Source: UJ101 sp965262705 (GTDB lineage Bacteria; Bacteroidota; Bacteroidia; Flavobacteriales; UJ101). Taken from it: 64,000 bases of DNA. The notes under the pieces are model-generated. The model worked only from the letters and a program-made list of their open reading frames with translations, did no database searches and was not told the origin of the DNA. The translations under genes were made by a program, and so were the position numbers. This document shows, piece by piece, positions 17,601 to 26,130 of the stretch (position 1 is the first letter of the stretch; every line of letters starts with the position of its first letter). The stretch spans positions 1,488,001 through 1,552,000 of the forward strand of contig OZ253556.1 in assembly GCA_965262705.1 (NCBI GenBank), given 5' to 3'.

Positions 17601-17814
17601 CATCGGTTTCCGTACTTTGTCCGCTCTCGCTTTCAATATATACGCCCGATAATGGCTCGCCTGTATCATCGCGAACTAAACCCTTTACTATTTCTTGCGC
17701 CTGAAGCGCCGTAAACATCAATAGAAGGAAGCCGCTTAATAATAAACAACTTGCCCCCCCCCTATTCATCAGACGGGGTAGGATTGCGGTGTAATCAATC
17801 ATACTTTTTTTCAT
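14632..17814 (-). CDS. SusC/RagA-family TonB-dependent transporter (pair 2)
   Basis: The largest of the three SusC proteins here (1060 residues). It has a long N-terminus with the signal segment at about 21-40 (ending ALQAQ). The hydrophobic core is preceded by about 20 residues, so the true start may be an internal Met at residue 4 or 16. A carboxypeptidase-regulatory-like domain spans about 42-112, then the TonB-box region ETVIVAYG (118-125), the plug with SPLIIVDNLPYNGNI and KDAATSALYGSRASNGVI, and the barrel ending SFGIKLTF. It is the promoter-proximal gene of the pair. The upstream DNA carries ATTTAAACACTTTAACA at 18045-18061, also found upstream of the secreted repeat protein. Confidence 0.94.
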   Translation of the reverse strand: MKKSMIDYTAILPRLMNRGGASCLLLSGFLLLMFTALQAQEIVKGLVRDDTGEPLSGVYIESESGQSTETDANGKYTITAKQGEKLTFSYIGKQDLTKKVSGTTLNITLTGKVNLIGETVIVAYGKSTKKELTGAVNTIDAETLEKQQVTSITQAIQGNAPGVTIINSGGQPGNNPTIRIRGTGSINASASPLIIVDNLPYNGNINTISEDQVESITLLKDAATSALYGSRASNGVILITTKKGKLNTKPKVSFTAVTGFSSPAVRRYPLVGAEDYMKYTWEALRNKASYIDKQSEQEAAQSATDGLIDYVGYNPYNVEKPVGVDGKIAPGASLLWDTDWEDIILRDVAIRREYGLNVSGGSDKTTYFFSSNYLDQEGAVEKSDFNRITTRLSIDTKVNNWFSAGLNTSFSKSISNNPTQSSALYISTMGWINRVSSIYPFYRRDEKGKLILDSQGHKIFDFGDNEQSINGKRPIMSTGNAYGSLYLDDNVETRTQYTAGGYAQIQFTPYLKFKSTLSYENYLYDQDQFNNGLYGDAKEVQGRTSKTRNVIETINFTNALNFNKSFGSHTLGADIITEQYRMKKDDFEGRKTGFIPGTRVLSSGLKPEQLTGDLGEEILLSSLGRLKYNYQKKYFIEGSFRRDASTRFAEGRRRGNFYSLGGSWIVSEESFLKNNLTWVSLFKIRSSYGELGNNKAMNSDGLQDYFPYAQGFDLGWGDGDIIGVTAAEVTDPSLTWEKTGSFNLGLDLAFLNSRINLTADYYNKKTKDLIYDRPLAPSTGSSSIKQNIAKLRNYGYEFILSTVNIRNTDWTWKTSLNISFDHNEIIALSQDQFISGTKLWKPGRSLYDFYIWEYAGVNLKSGKALWYKDEVDKEGKPTGRRVKTNKYEEATRYGDVGSSLPDFIGGFNTYLQYKQFDMSLLFNFSYGSKILDSQYSGLMSSLDSAGSQLTTDIKHRWQKRGDKTNVPLLLASKNDFNGTSTRFLFDNDYLRLKAITLGYNLPAQLLSKLKVSAFRIYFQGDNLWTLQSHKGLDPEQNLAGTTNYRSNLMKTYSFGIKLTF

Positions 17815-18138
17815 GCTTCAATTAATTTATAGTGGTTATACAATTTTTTATTTCTTTTCTTTATAATTTTAAAAATTAAAAAAGAAAAATTTAAGCCAAA
17901 CTTATAATTTATTATTTTAAAAAACAAGTAACTATAGGCTAGCTTATTGCATCAATCTTATTTTTAACCAATTTTAAGAAGGATAAAATCATTATTTTAA
18001 GAAATAGAAAAAAGAGGCTAAGTGGTTTATTTATAAAGCCTTTTATTTAAACACTTTAACAAATTTTGTTAATAAAAAAGCATGAATTTCATCAAAAGTT
18101 AAAAAAATGTTAAAGTTTAAAATCGTGCCAAAAAAATG
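17815..18138. other. AT-rich upstream region of SusC 2
   Basis: No gene is visible. It contains the 17-bp ATTTAAACACTTTAACA at 18045-18061, identical to stretches at 8992-9008 and 9184-9200 upstream of another minus-strand gene. A nearby ATGTTAAAGTTTAAA near 18107-18121 gives a loose inverted repeat. The SusC 2 promoter must lie in this region. Confidence 0.4.
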
Positions 18139-18316
18139 TCACACCGTTGCAAAAAATACGCTATCAACTACAAGTCAGCGAAGCTAAACACAGCGCAATA
18201 TTTTGATTGTAAGTATTTTATAGGTTACTGAGCATGGTCGAAGTAAAGAAGCCGTTTGAAGCGAGAGGCTAAATGCTTTCTTTTTCATGCTTTTTTATGT
18301 GTTCTGCAATGTTCTC
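18139..18316 (+). mobile_element. Rearranged MITE-like element (copy D)
   Basis: The left end ACACCGTTGCAAAAAATACG and right end TGTTCTGCAATGTTCTC belong to the family. The interior is replaced by a GTCAGCGAAGCTAAA piece, a REP-like GGTTACTGAGCATGGTCGAAG piece and the usual GCTTTCTTTTTCATGC section. It ends five bases before the glgC stop codon. No target duplication is seen. Confidence 0.6.
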
Positions 18317-18320
18317 ATTT

Positions 18321-19592
18321 CTATCCAATATGGGAGCCATTTTCTATGATAACGTTCTTTTTTACCACTACAATACCTTCTATGATGGTATATTTATCAT
18401 CGTCATAATATTCTAAGTTGTTATTTCCTTTTATGGTTACATTATTTCCAATACGGCAATCTCTATCGATAATGGCATTTTCTATATTACAGTTCTCCCC
18501 AATACCTATTGGCGGAACTGCAGAATTTTTCATCTCTTCAATGGTTTCATAACGATCTGCTCCAAGAATATAGCTGTTGCGAATTATTGTGCCTTTTCCA
18601 ATACGTGTTCTAATTCCTATTACTGCACGGTTTAACTTTTTTGCATGAATAATACATCCGTCTGAAATTACTGTGTTTTCAATACTTGTACTCATTATTT
18701 TTGAAGTAGGCAATAATCTCGGATTGGTGTAAACAATATTGTTATTATCGTATAGGTTAAATTTAGGAATGTTATCTGCCAGGTCTAAATTAGCTTCAAA
18801 AAATGATTTAATGGTACCTATATCAGTCCAATAACCATTGTGTTGAAAACTTACTACATGGTAGGGTTCTAGAGCGTTAGGGATAACCTCTTTACCAAAG
18901 TCTTTAGCATCGGTTTTATTAAGAATATCAAAAACAACTTTTCGATTAAACATATAAATTCCCATGGAGGCGAGATAATCTAGTCCTTTTGCTTTCATGC
19001 GATCTCCTGTATCTGATTGCCAATGCTGCAATTCATCTAATGAAGGTTTTTCAATAAATGAAGTAATGGTATCTTCTTCATCTTTTTTCATTATACCAAA
19101 CCCGGTTGCATCGTTTGCACTTACCGGAATGGTCGCGATAGAAATATCTGCTTTTTTAGCTTTATGATGATCCAGCATTTCACGATAATCCATGTGATAC
19201 AACTGATCTCCTGAGAGGATAAGCATATAATTAAAATCTATTTTATCAAAATGCATAATGTTTCGCCTTACTGCATCTGATGTGCCTTGGTTCCATGAGT
19301 CAAATTTAGGGGTTTGTTCGGTTGCTAAAATGTGTATAAACCCTTTGCTAAAAACATCAAAGACATAAGCATTTTTAATATGACGATTTAATGAGGCGGA
19401 GTTAAACTGCGTTAAAACGTAAATTTTATTCATTTGTGAATTTAAACAATTTGAAATGGGAATATCAACCAAACGATACTTTCCTGCTACAGGAACTGCC
19501 GGCTTGGCACGTTGATAGCTTAATGGATATAATCGAGACCCCCTTCCTCCTCCGAGAATCACTGCTAATACATTGGTGTTGGATTTATTCAT
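18321..19592 (-). CDS. glgC: Glucose-1-phosphate adenylyltransferase
   Basis: GlgC makes ADP-glucose from ATP and glucose-1-phosphate, the committed step of bacterial glycogen synthesis. The 423-residue protein begins with the nucleotidyltransferase motif GGGRGSRLYPLSYQRAKPAV (15-34) and has LSGDQLYHMDYREML with the catalytic Asp region, SFIEKP, and HNGYWTDIGTIKSFFEANLD in the sugar-phosphate site. The C-terminal quarter is a left-handed beta-helix (repeats such as NCNIENAIIDRDCRIG). Its start overlaps the glgA stop by four bases, so glgA-glgC form an operon. Length and motifs are canonical. Confidence 0.96.
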   Translation of the reverse strand: MNKSNTNVLAVILGGGRGSRLYPLSYQRAKPAVPVAGKYRLVDIPISNCLNSQMNKIYVLTQFNSASLNRHIKNAYVFDVFSKGFIHILATEQTPKFDSWNQGTSDAVRRNIMHFDKIDFNYMLILSGDQLYHMDYREMLDHHKAKKADISIATIPVSANDATGFGIMKKDEEDTITSFIEKPSLDELQHWQSDTGDRMKAKGLDYLASMGIYMFNRKVVFDILNKTDAKDFGKEVIPNALEPYHVVSFQHNGYWTDIGTIKSFFEANLDLADNIPKFNLYDNNNIVYTNPRLLPTSKIMSTSIENTVISDGCIIHAKKLNRAVIGIRTRIGKGTIIRNSYILGADRYETIEEMKNSAVPPIGIGENCNIENAIIDRDCRIGNNVTIKGNNNLEYYDDDKYTIIEGIVVVKKNVIIENGSHIG

Positions 19593-21019
19593 GATACTTG
19601 TCGAATTAAGTTAGTATATAAAGTTCTATATTGTTTTACAGATTTGTTCCATGAAAAATCAATTTTCATCATTCTTTTTTGAATGAGCGCTTTCTTTTGA
19701 GTATTTTGATACAAATGAATTGCGCGGCCTATTGCATGTGCTACATCGTGTACATTATTGTGAATAAATCGAATGCCAAAACCGCCGTTATCTTCATAAT
19801 CGGGTACGGTATCGTATAAGCCGCCTACCGTTCTAACTAAAGGAATAGCACCATAGCGTGCTGAGTACATTTGGGTTAACCCACAAGGCTCTGTTCTTGA
19901 AGGGATAAGCATAAAATCAGTGCCGGCATATACCTTATGAGAAAGCGGTTCATTATATTCTACATATAAGGCGAGACTTCCATGAGTCTGTGAGAGTATG
20001 CTTTCCAGTGATTGTTTAATCGATTCTAAACCTTTTCCAAGTATTAGATAATTAACCTCTTGTTTTGCCTTATGTAGTGAGTTTAAAATGATTTCGGATA
20101 GCATATCTGCCCCTTTTTCAAAAACAAAACGTCCGAGAAAGGCTATGAGCGGTTTTTTTATATCTAAATTAAATCGATTGCAGAGCCATTTTTTATGCTC
20201 AAAACGTACTTTCCTAAAGTTTCGCAAATCATAGTTTTTGATTAGATATTTATCTTTTTTGGTATTCCATATATTCTCATCTATTCCATTTAAGATTCCG
20301 ATGCATTTGGAAAATTCATCTCTGATTAATGGCGCCAACCCATTGGCATCCTGGCTTAACTCCCACATATAATGGGGAGAGACTGTGGTTACTTTCCAAG
20401 CGCATTTTATAGCTGAAGCCAACGAGTTTAACCCGCCTTTCCATTCTAAATATTTTTGATCGTTTTCTTTATGAAACCATGGGAAATATTGCAGCATATC
20501 CCAGTTCATCCAGCCCTGATAGTGTGCATTGTGAATAGTGAAAACCGTTGGAATATGGGTTAGATCAATGTATTTATAGCAGTATTTTAACATGAAAGGA
20601 ATAAGCCCGGTTTGATGATCATGACAATGTATAATATCCGGGCGATGTTCCCATTGATTCATCCAGTCTAATACGGCAGTTTGAAAAGTTAGAAATCTAT
20701 AGCTGTCATCTTCATAACCATAAACTTTTTCTCGGTTAAAAAGGGTTTCAATCCAAATTACATATAAATTAAACCCTATTTGGTCTTTTTTTTCTTTTAA
20801 AATTTTAACCTTGTGTTCATTAAAGCCGCATTGAATTTTATTCTCATAATCAACCACCCATTCATTTTCTTTTATAAAGGGTTTATCATAAAAGGGCATA
20901 ATCACCTTATGAATTGCATTTGCTCCATTTAAGTATTTAGGCAACGCGCCTACGACATCTGCTAAGCCACCTACTTTAGCAACAGGAAAGCATTCAGCAC
21001 TGATGTGAATTATTTCCAT
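19589..21019 (-). CDS. glgA: Glycogen synthase (ADP-glucose dependent, GT5)
   Basis: GlgA transfers glucose from ADP-glucose to the non-reducing end of alpha-1,4-glucan. The 476-residue protein has the GT5 start HISAECFPVAKVGGLADVVG with the Lys-x-Gly-Gly-Leu nucleotide-sugar site (15-19), HCHDHQTGLIP, TIHNAHYQG, VSPHYMWE, LGRFVFEKGADML, and the C-terminal SRTEPCGLTQMYSARYGAIP loop with the catalytic Glu region. It is first in a two-gene unit with glgC. No branching enzyme or phosphorylase is in the window. Divergent transcription from crcB leaves 70 bases that hold both promoters. Confidence 0.96.
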   Translation of the reverse strand: MEIIHISAECFPVAKVGGLADVVGALPKYLNGANAIHKVIMPFYDKPFIKENEWVVDYENKIQCGFNEHKVKILKEKKDQIGFNLYVIWIETLFNREKVYGYEDDSYRFLTFQTAVLDWMNQWEHRPDIIHCHDHQTGLIPFMLKYCYKYIDLTHIPTVFTIHNAHYQGWMNWDMLQYFPWFHKENDQKYLEWKGGLNSLASAIKCAWKVTTVSPHYMWELSQDANGLAPLIRDEFSKCIGILNGIDENIWNTKKDKYLIKNYDLRNFRKVRFEHKKWLCNRFNLDIKKPLIAFLGRFVFEKGADMLSEIILNSLHKAKQEVNYLILGKGLESIKQSLESILSQTHGSLALYVEYNEPLSHKVYAGTDFMLIPSRTEPCGLTQMYSARYGAIPLVRTVGGLYDTVPDYEDNGGFGIRFIHNNVHDVAHAIGRAIHLYQNTQKKALIQKRMMKIDFSWNKSVKQYRTLYTNLIRQVS

Positions 21020-21030
21020 AATTAAATTAT

Positions 21031-21058
21031 TTTTGGCGAAATTTATACATTAATTTTG
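21031..21058 (+). promoter_or_regulatory. Candidate Bacteroidota-type promoter for crcB
   Basis: TTTTGG at 21031-21036 followed after 15 bases by TAATTTTG at 21051-21058 fits the TTG / TAnnTTTG layout described for Flavobacterium and Bacteroides, with slightly short spacing. The crcB ATG lies 32 bases downstream. No fluoride-riboswitch fold could be recognised in this short leader. Confidence 0.45.
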
Positions 21059-21089
21059 TAAAATACAAACCGACATTTTAATTTATCTA

Positions 21090-21446
21090 ATGAAAGAAAT
21101 ATTATTTATTTTTATAGGAGGGGGCATGGGAAGTATATTGCGTTTTTTTATCGGGCGCTTGTTAAACGCTAATTTTCCTTTTGGCACTTTAATTGTAAAT
21201 GTTGCAGGTGCTTTTATTATTGGAATTTCTATTGCGCTTCTTGAAAAACAATGGTCTTCAAAATCTATACAACTGTTTATTACGGTAGGATTTTGTGGGG
21301 GCTTTACTACCTGGTCAAGTTTTGCTTTTGAAAATTTTACTTTCCTTCGTCATGGGAATATTCTTTATTTTTTGTTATACACCGGTATGAGTTTTTTGCT
21401 TTCTCTTGTAGTAATTTTTATTGCATATAAATGTGTGAAAAGTTAA
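21090..21446 (+). CDS. crcB: Fluoride ion channel Fluc/CrcB
   Basis: Small dual-topology membrane channel that exports fluoride. The 118 residues contain four hydrophobic segments. The family signatures are GGGMGSILRFFIGR (9-22), FGTLIVNVAGAF with the channel Asn, and GFCGGFTTWSSFAFE, carrying the conserved Thr/Ser and Phe pore residues. Length is normal for a homodimeric Fluc. It stands alone, divergent from glgA. No downstream gene is coupled to it. Confidence 0.94.
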   Translation: MKEILFIFIGGGMGSILRFFIGRLLNANFPFGTLIVNVAGAFIIGISIALLEKQWSSKSIQLFITVGFCGGFTTWSSFAFENFTFLRHGNILYFLLYTGMSFLLSLVVIFIAYKCVKS

Positions 21447-21528
21447 TCACACAGCGACACCGTTGAGGACAAGGCGATAATTAATACAATAAATATTTTC
21501 TTCATTTTATTTGATTTTAATTATTTCT

Positions 21529-21720
21529 CTATTTTACACAATCGTGGTCTAAACAGCCCCAAAGTTTATTTTTATATAGCGTTAAGCAGTTATCATCTAT
21601 TTCGAAAATGATCATCTCATCTTCCGGATTATGAATGCTAGTTTCTGGGTTTGATATTCGTGGCACCACCAGGCTACTTGTATTCAAATATAAAAAATTT
21701 AATCTTAAATTAATTTTCCC
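21529..21720 (-). pseudogene. Remnant of a secreted VGIGT-type protein
   Basis: The minus strand directly behind the ald stop codon is open for 63 codons with no ATG at a sensible place and reads LNFLYLNTSSLVVPRISN, then PEDEMIIFEIDDNCLTLYKN and LWGCLDHDCVK before TAG. This aligns by eye to residues 36-84 of the secreted protein at 7786-8931 (LELQSKSKGLLLPRI ... NCVSLHKNKEWICL). It looks like the C-terminal stub of a paralogue that lost its 5' end. Translation as an ald read-through product is possible but unlikely. Confidence 0.55.
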
Positions 21721-22833
21721 TTACAAAAAGTCGGCGATTTCATACGATTTCAATCCGAAGGCATCAGAAACTGCGTGATATACCACATTTCCTTTGATAA
21801 TATTCACCCCTAGCTTCAGTGCCAAATTATTTTTACATGCTTTATTCCAGCCCTTGTTTGCTAACTCAATTACATAGGGTAGCGTAGCATTGGTTAGTGC
21901 CAAAGTTGAGGTATGGGGCACTGCGCCCGGCATATTAGCAACTGAATAATGTATAATTTCATCAATAATATAGACGGGGTCCTGGTGCGTAGTTGGACGG
22001 GTGGTTGCAAAGCATCCCCCCTGATCTACAGCTACATCTACCAAAACAGTTCCTGGCCGCATTTCTTTTAACATTTCCCGGGCAATTAATCTGGGGGCTT
22101 TCGCTCCAGGCACCAAAACTGCACCAATAATTAAGTTTGCCTTTCGAGCATGTTTTATGATATTTAACTCGTTAGACATTTCTGTTTTAACATTAGCAGG
22201 CATTACTTGATCTAAATACCGCATTCTTTTTATATCAATATCTAATATAGTAACATCCGCGCCCATACCGGCGGCTATTTTTGCGGCTTGTATTCCTACT
22301 ATACCTCCCCCAAGAATACTTACTTTTGCCGGAGGAACGCCCGGGACTCCTCCGAGAAGAATTCCAATGCCTTTCAAAGGTTTTTCTAAATATTTTGCCC
22401 CTTGTTGTACTGCCATCCTTCCGGCAACTTCTGACATGGGGATTAATAGTGGTAAACTATGGTCCGCATCTTCTACCGTTTCATAAGCAATACATATTGC
22501 ACCGCTTTTTATCATCGCTTCAGTAAGCGTGTAAGAGGAGGCAAAATGAAAATAAGTAAATACGACTTGATTTTCTTTAATCAATTCATATTCTCTCTCT
22601 ATCGGTTCTTTTACCTTTACAATCATTTCAGTGGTATCATACACCTCTTCTATAGTGGATAATATTTCGGCACCTGCTTTTAGGTAGTCTTCATCGGAAA
22701 ATCCGCTGCCGGTTCCAGCATTCGCTTGAACGAACACTGTGTGCCCGTTTTTTACTAATTCTACTATTCCGCTGGGGGTTAGTCCTACTCTATTTTCGTT
22801 GTTTTTTATCTCTTTAGGCAGCCCTATTCTCAT
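21721..22833 (-). CDS. ald: Alanine dehydrogenase
   Basis: Catalyses reversible NAD-dependent oxidative deamination of L-alanine to pyruvate and ammonia. The 370 residues show the AlaDH/PNT N-terminal motif MRIGLPKEIKNNENRVGLTP with substrate-binding Arg15, the KVKEP loop with Lys75, the HFASS motif, the NAD-binding GGGIVGIQAAKIAAGMGADV followed by Asp, and VDVAVDQGGCFATTRPT. Length equals typical Ald, and there is no transhydrogenase membrane part, so PntA is excluded. It is a single gene. The 3' side holds the remnant at 21529-21720. Confidence 0.95.
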   Translation of the reverse strand: MRIGLPKEIKNNENRVGLTPSGIVELVKNGHTVFVQANAGTGSGFSDEDYLKAGAEILSTIEEVYDTTEMIVKVKEPIEREYELIKENQVVFTYFHFASSYTLTEAMIKSGAICIAYETVEDADHSLPLLIPMSEVAGRMAVQQGAKYLEKPLKGIGILLGGVPGVPPAKVSILGGGIVGIQAAKIAAGMGADVTILDIDIKRMRYLDQVMPANVKTEMSNELNIIKHARKANLIIGAVLVPGAKAPRLIAREMLKEMRPGTVLVDVAVDQGGCFATTRPTTHQDPVYIIDEIIHYSVANMPGAVPHTSTLALTNATLPYVIELANKGWNKACKNNLALKLGVNIIKGNVVYHAVSDAFGLKSYEIADFL

Positions 22834-22958
22834 AATACTATACTTTTATTTTAATTAAAAATAGACGTCAATGTTACGAAAATATTTTGTAACCCTAGTA
22901 TCTAAGTTTGCAAAATAAGAGTTCTTTGCACAAAACACTTTAGCAAATGCAAGTCAAC

Positions 22959-23142
22959 GAGACCATTGCGAAAAGCACGCTAACAAAAAAATGCAACGCC
23001 CGATAAAAATTAAATACCGGAGCAACCTTATGGTTTTGAGGATTTTAATTTTTTCAGAAGGGCGCCGTTTAAAGTTAAATGCTTCTGTGCGTATGGATAT
23101 TTTATATTCTGCAACTGCAAGTCAGCGCAAGCTAATGGTCTT
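22959..23142 (+). mobile_element. Rearranged MITE-like element (copy E)
   Basis: Forward family copy starting GAGACCATTGCGAAAAGC and ending GGTCTT, with the central AAATACCGGAGCAACC block. The right third is replaced by a GCAAGTCAGCGCAAGCTAA piece. A second degenerate end (TTTGCACAAAACACTTTAGC) lies just left at 22926-22945. No target duplication is seen. Confidence 0.65.
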
Positions 23143-23259
23143 TTATTTATTTTTCATCTCAACTTTTATTACCTTCGCTTTTTAAATAGATGAAACCAGG
23201 GTGGAAAAAATGGATACAAATTTTTCTGATTTTATGATGAGTTTTTTGATTTTAAAAAA

Positions 23260-24624
23260 ATGAATCGAAATTTAATAAAAAAGTATAATATACCAGGACC
23301 TCGTTATACAAGTTATCCAACAGTACCTTATTGGGAAGAAAGTAACTGGACAACAAAGGATTGGATAAAAACTATGAAAAGGTCTTTTATCGAGTCCAAT
23401 AGCTCTGAAGGAATTTCTTTATATATTCACATGCCTTTTTGCGAAAGCCTTTGTACTTTTTGTGCGTGTAATAAACGCATAACCAAACAGCATTCGGTTG
23501 AAGAATCTTATATTGAGCACGTAATAAAAGAGTGGCAAATGTATTTGAATTTGTTGCCTGAAAAACCCTTTATCAAAGAATTACATTTAGGTGGGGGAAC
23601 ACCTTCTTTTTTCAGCCCCAATAACCTTAAGCGCTTACTAGAGTCTATTTTAAAGCAAAGTATTGTTGCCAAAGATCCTGAGTTTAGTTTTGAAGGGCAC
23701 CCCAACAATACTACCTACGAACATTTGCAAATGTTTTACGATTTGGGTTTTCGGCGGGTTAGTTTCGGCGTACAGGATTTTGATATAACAGTACAAAAGT
23801 CTATTAACCGAATTCAGCCCTTTGAAAAGGTAGCCAAGGTTACAAAATGGTCTCGTAAAATAGGTTACACCTCCCTATCACATGACTTGGTTTTCGGTTT
23901 ACCCTTTCAAAAAATCAAAAGCATACAAGACTCCATTAACAAAATACAAGAACTACAGCCCGATCGAATTGCTTTTTACAGTTATGCCCATGTCCCTTGG
24001 ATAAAAGGGGTAGGACAACGCGGTTTTGACGAACACGACTTGCCCAGCGCAGATGAAAAAAGAGAATTGTATGAAATAGGGAAGCAAATGTTGATAGCTT
24101 GCGGTTACCATGAGATAGGAATGGATCATTTCTCTAAAATGACAGACGCGCTTTATCAATCCTTAAAAAATAAAACCATTCATCGAAACTTTATGGGTTA
24201 TTCTTCTTCAAGAACCCAACTGATGATTGGCCTTGGAGTTTCCTCCATTAGCGACAGTTGGTATAGCTTTGCTCAAAATGTAAAGACTATAGAGGAATAT
24301 TATAAAAAAATAGATTCTGACCAATTACCCATTTACCGGGGGCATTTATTGACAAATGAAGACCTGATTGTTCGCCAACATATTTTAAATCTGATGTGTA
24401 GGTTAGAAACTTCATGGAAAGACGAAACATTACGCTTTCCAGAACTGGAAGAATCCTTATATCGTATGAAGGAATTAAAAAAAGACGGCTTGATAGAAAT
24501 AACGGAGCATCAATTGAGGATTAAAGAAATAGGTCGTTCTTTTGTACGAAATGTTTGTATGGCTTTGGATTTGAGGATGATACGCAAAAAGCCTAAAAGC
24601 CGTATCTTTTCTATGACGATTTAG
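23260..24624 (+). CDS. hemN: Oxygen-independent coproporphyrinogen III oxidase
   Basis: Radical-SAM enzyme that oxidatively decarboxylates two propionates of coproporphyrinogen III in haem synthesis without oxygen. The 454 residues include the N-terminal PGPRYTSYPT typical of true HemN, the cluster motif MPFCESLCTFCACNK with Cys61, Cys65 and Cys68 (plus Cys70), LGGGTPSFF, GVQDFD for SAM binding, and the GMDHFSK and NFMGYSS segments. The length and N-terminal motif separate it from HemW-like chaperones. It is an isolated gene in plus orientation downstream of MITE copy E. Confidence 0.95.
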   Translation: MNRNLIKKYNIPGPRYTSYPTVPYWEESNWTTKDWIKTMKRSFIESNSSEGISLYIHMPFCESLCTFCACNKRITKQHSVEESYIEHVIKEWQMYLNLLPEKPFIKELHLGGGTPSFFSPNNLKRLLESILKQSIVAKDPEFSFEGHPNNTTYEHLQMFYDLGFRRVSFGVQDFDITVQKSINRIQPFEKVAKVTKWSRKIGYTSLSHDLVFGLPFQKIKSIQDSINKIQELQPDRIAFYSYAHVPWIKGVGQRGFDEHDLPSADEKRELYEIGKQMLIACGYHEIGMDHFSKMTDALYQSLKNKTIHRNFMGYSSSRTQLMIGLGVSSISDSWYSFAQNVKTIEEYYKKIDSDQLPIYRGHLLTNEDLIVRQHILNLMCRLETSWKDETLRFPELEESLYRMKELKKDGLIEITEHQLRIKEIGRSFVRNVCMALDLRMIRKKPKSRIFSMTI

Positions 24625-24682
24625 AAACCTTTAGATAGGGCTGACTTACAGTTGCTATAAACAATCGCTATAAAAAAATTCA

Positions 24683-25045
24683 ATGAAAAAAAAACAGCAA
24701 GATTGGAAAGATGAACTGGGAGAAATGGTTTTTTCAACGAACAAAAATTTTCAGTCTAAAATAGAACCTAAAGAAGAAAACAAAGAAAAAACGCTGCACC
24801 CGACCAAGCAATTATTAGAGGTTAAATTAGAAAAAAAGGGACGTTCTGGTAAGACGGTATCTATTATATGCGGTTTTATAGGAACAAATGAAGATTTAAA
24901 ATCATTAGCAAAAGAACTTAAAATAAAGTGCGGCACAGGGGGTTCTGTAAAAGAAGGAACGATTGTTATTCAAGGGAATGTGCGAGAGAAAATAATGACT
25001 TTTTTAAAAGATAAGGGCTATCGTGTGAAAAGGGTAGGAGGTTAA
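24683..25045 (+). CDS. SUI1/eIF1-like translation factor (YciH family)
   Basis: Small homologue of eukaryotic initiation factor eIF1, thought to influence start-site selection. The 120 residues have a variable Lys/Glu-rich N-terminal half and a C-terminal SUI1 domain: KGRSGKTVSIICGFIGTNED, LAKELKIKCGTGGSVKEGTI and IQGNVREKI. This is the normal arrangement for bacterial YciH proteins. It follows hemN by 58 bases and may be co-transcribed. Its role in Bacteroidota is not established. Confidence 0.9.
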   Translation: MKKKQQDWKDELGEMVFSTNKNFQSKIEPKEENKEKTLHPTKQLLEVKLEKKGRSGKTVSIICGFIGTNEDLKSLAKELKIKCGTGGSVKEGTIVIQGNVREKIMTFLKDKGYRVKRVGG

Positions 25046-25137
25046 TTAGGCGAATCAATGGCGTTCAATACAAGTTAGCATTTATAGCTTGAAACCATAT
25101 AACCGTTTTTTAATCCCTTTAAAAAATAAAAAAGATA

Positions 25138-26013
25138 ATGAAAATAAAAGAATCCGAATTGATATTAAATCCTGACGGAAGTATTTACCATATTAATTTA
25201 CACCCGGAAAATCTTGCAGATCGCGTGATTTTAGTAGGAGATCCGAATCGAGTAGCGAAAGTATCGGCTTTTTTTGATAAAATAGAGTTTAAGACGTCTA
25301 AAAGGGAAATAGTAACGCATACAGGGTGGTTTAGCGAGAAACGTTTTACCGTAATTTCAACAGGGATGGGACCCGATAATATTGATATTGTACTAACGGA
25401 ACTAGATGCGGTAGCGAATATTGATTTGCAAAAGAGAGAAGTAAAAAATAATTTAAGGCGACTCACCCTCGTACGGCTTGGTACTTCGGGTTCATTTCAG
25501 CCGGATATCCCAGTCGATAGTTATGTTGCAGCGGAATATGCTATCGGGTTCGACAATGTGATGCATTTTTATCAAACACCCGAATTTTTCTTTGAAAAAG
25601 AAATTGAGGATTCAGTGATTCAACATATTGGCGCTAATCCTGAAATGGGAAAGCCTTATGTCATTAAAACAGATATAGAATTGGTTAACGCTATTGCCGG
25701 GGCTGAATCGATAAAAGGTTTTACAGCGACCGCAGGAGGTTTTTATGGCCCTCAGGGACGAGAAATTCGCTTAAAAGTAAAGGATCGAATGTTGAACGAT
25801 AAAATTTCAAGTTTTCGTTATCATGGCTTGAGAATTACTAATATGGAGATGGAAACATCGGTTATTTATGGGCTCTCTAAATTACTAGGTCATCGAGCAT
25901 GTTCTATGAATTGTATTATTGCTAATAGGTTCACACATACGTTTAGTGAAAGACCGGATGAAGCGATTAAAAAAATGATTGAATATACATTAAATAGAAT
26001 GGTGGATTTATAA
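25138..26013 (+). CDS. Nucleoside phosphorylase (uridine phosphorylase-like)
   Basis: The 291-residue protein belongs to the PNP/UDP family, which cleaves nucleosides with phosphate to base and ribose-1-phosphate. Signatures are ILVGDPNRVAKVS-type phosphate loop (VILVGDPNRVAK), STGMGPDNIDIVLTEL, LGTSGSFQPDIPVD, and NMEMETSVIYGL, the ribose-binding Met-Glu-x-Glu motif. Pyrimidine preference is suggested by overall similarity to bacterial uridine phosphorylases, but base specificity is inferred. It is 92 bases behind the SUI1 gene on the same strand. Confidence 0.88.
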   Translation: MKIKESELILNPDGSIYHINLHPENLADRVILVGDPNRVAKVSAFFDKIEFKTSKREIVTHTGWFSEKRFTVISTGMGPDNIDIVLTELDAVANIDLQKREVKNNLRRLTLVRLGTSGSFQPDIPVDSYVAAEYAIGFDNVMHFYQTPEFFFEKEIEDSVIQHIGANPEMGKPYVIKTDIELVNAIAGAESIKGFTATAGGFYGPQGREIRLKVKDRMLNDKISSFRYHGLRITNMEMETSVIYGLSKLLGHRACSMNCIIANRFTHTFSERPDEAIKKMIEYTLNRMVDL

Positions 26014-26070
26014 ATAATTTGTATATCATTAATAAATTATCTAAAAATATCTTAAATCATCTTTAGACTT

Positions 26071-26130
26071 ATGAGAATTGGAATTATTGGAGGTGGAAAT
26101 GCTGGCATCGCACTTACGCTCTCATGTTAA
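26071..26130 (+). pseudogene. Truncated start of a Rossmann-fold (NAD/FAD-binding) protein
   Basis: A clean ATG opens MRIGIIGGGNAGIALTLSC and then meets a TAA exactly where MITE copy F begins (26131). The Gly-x-Gly-x-x-Gly dinucleotide-binding signature right at the N-terminus is typical of flavoprotein monooxygenases and opine-type dehydrogenases. Only 19 residues survive, and nothing past the MITE continues the frame. The rest of the gene has been deleted. The absence of a target duplication at copy F supports a deletion between two sites. Confidence 0.6.

Noticed and set aside
21059..21089. Fluoride riboswitch before crcB
   Set aside because: The leader is only about 30 bases and lacks the expected pseudoknot elements.
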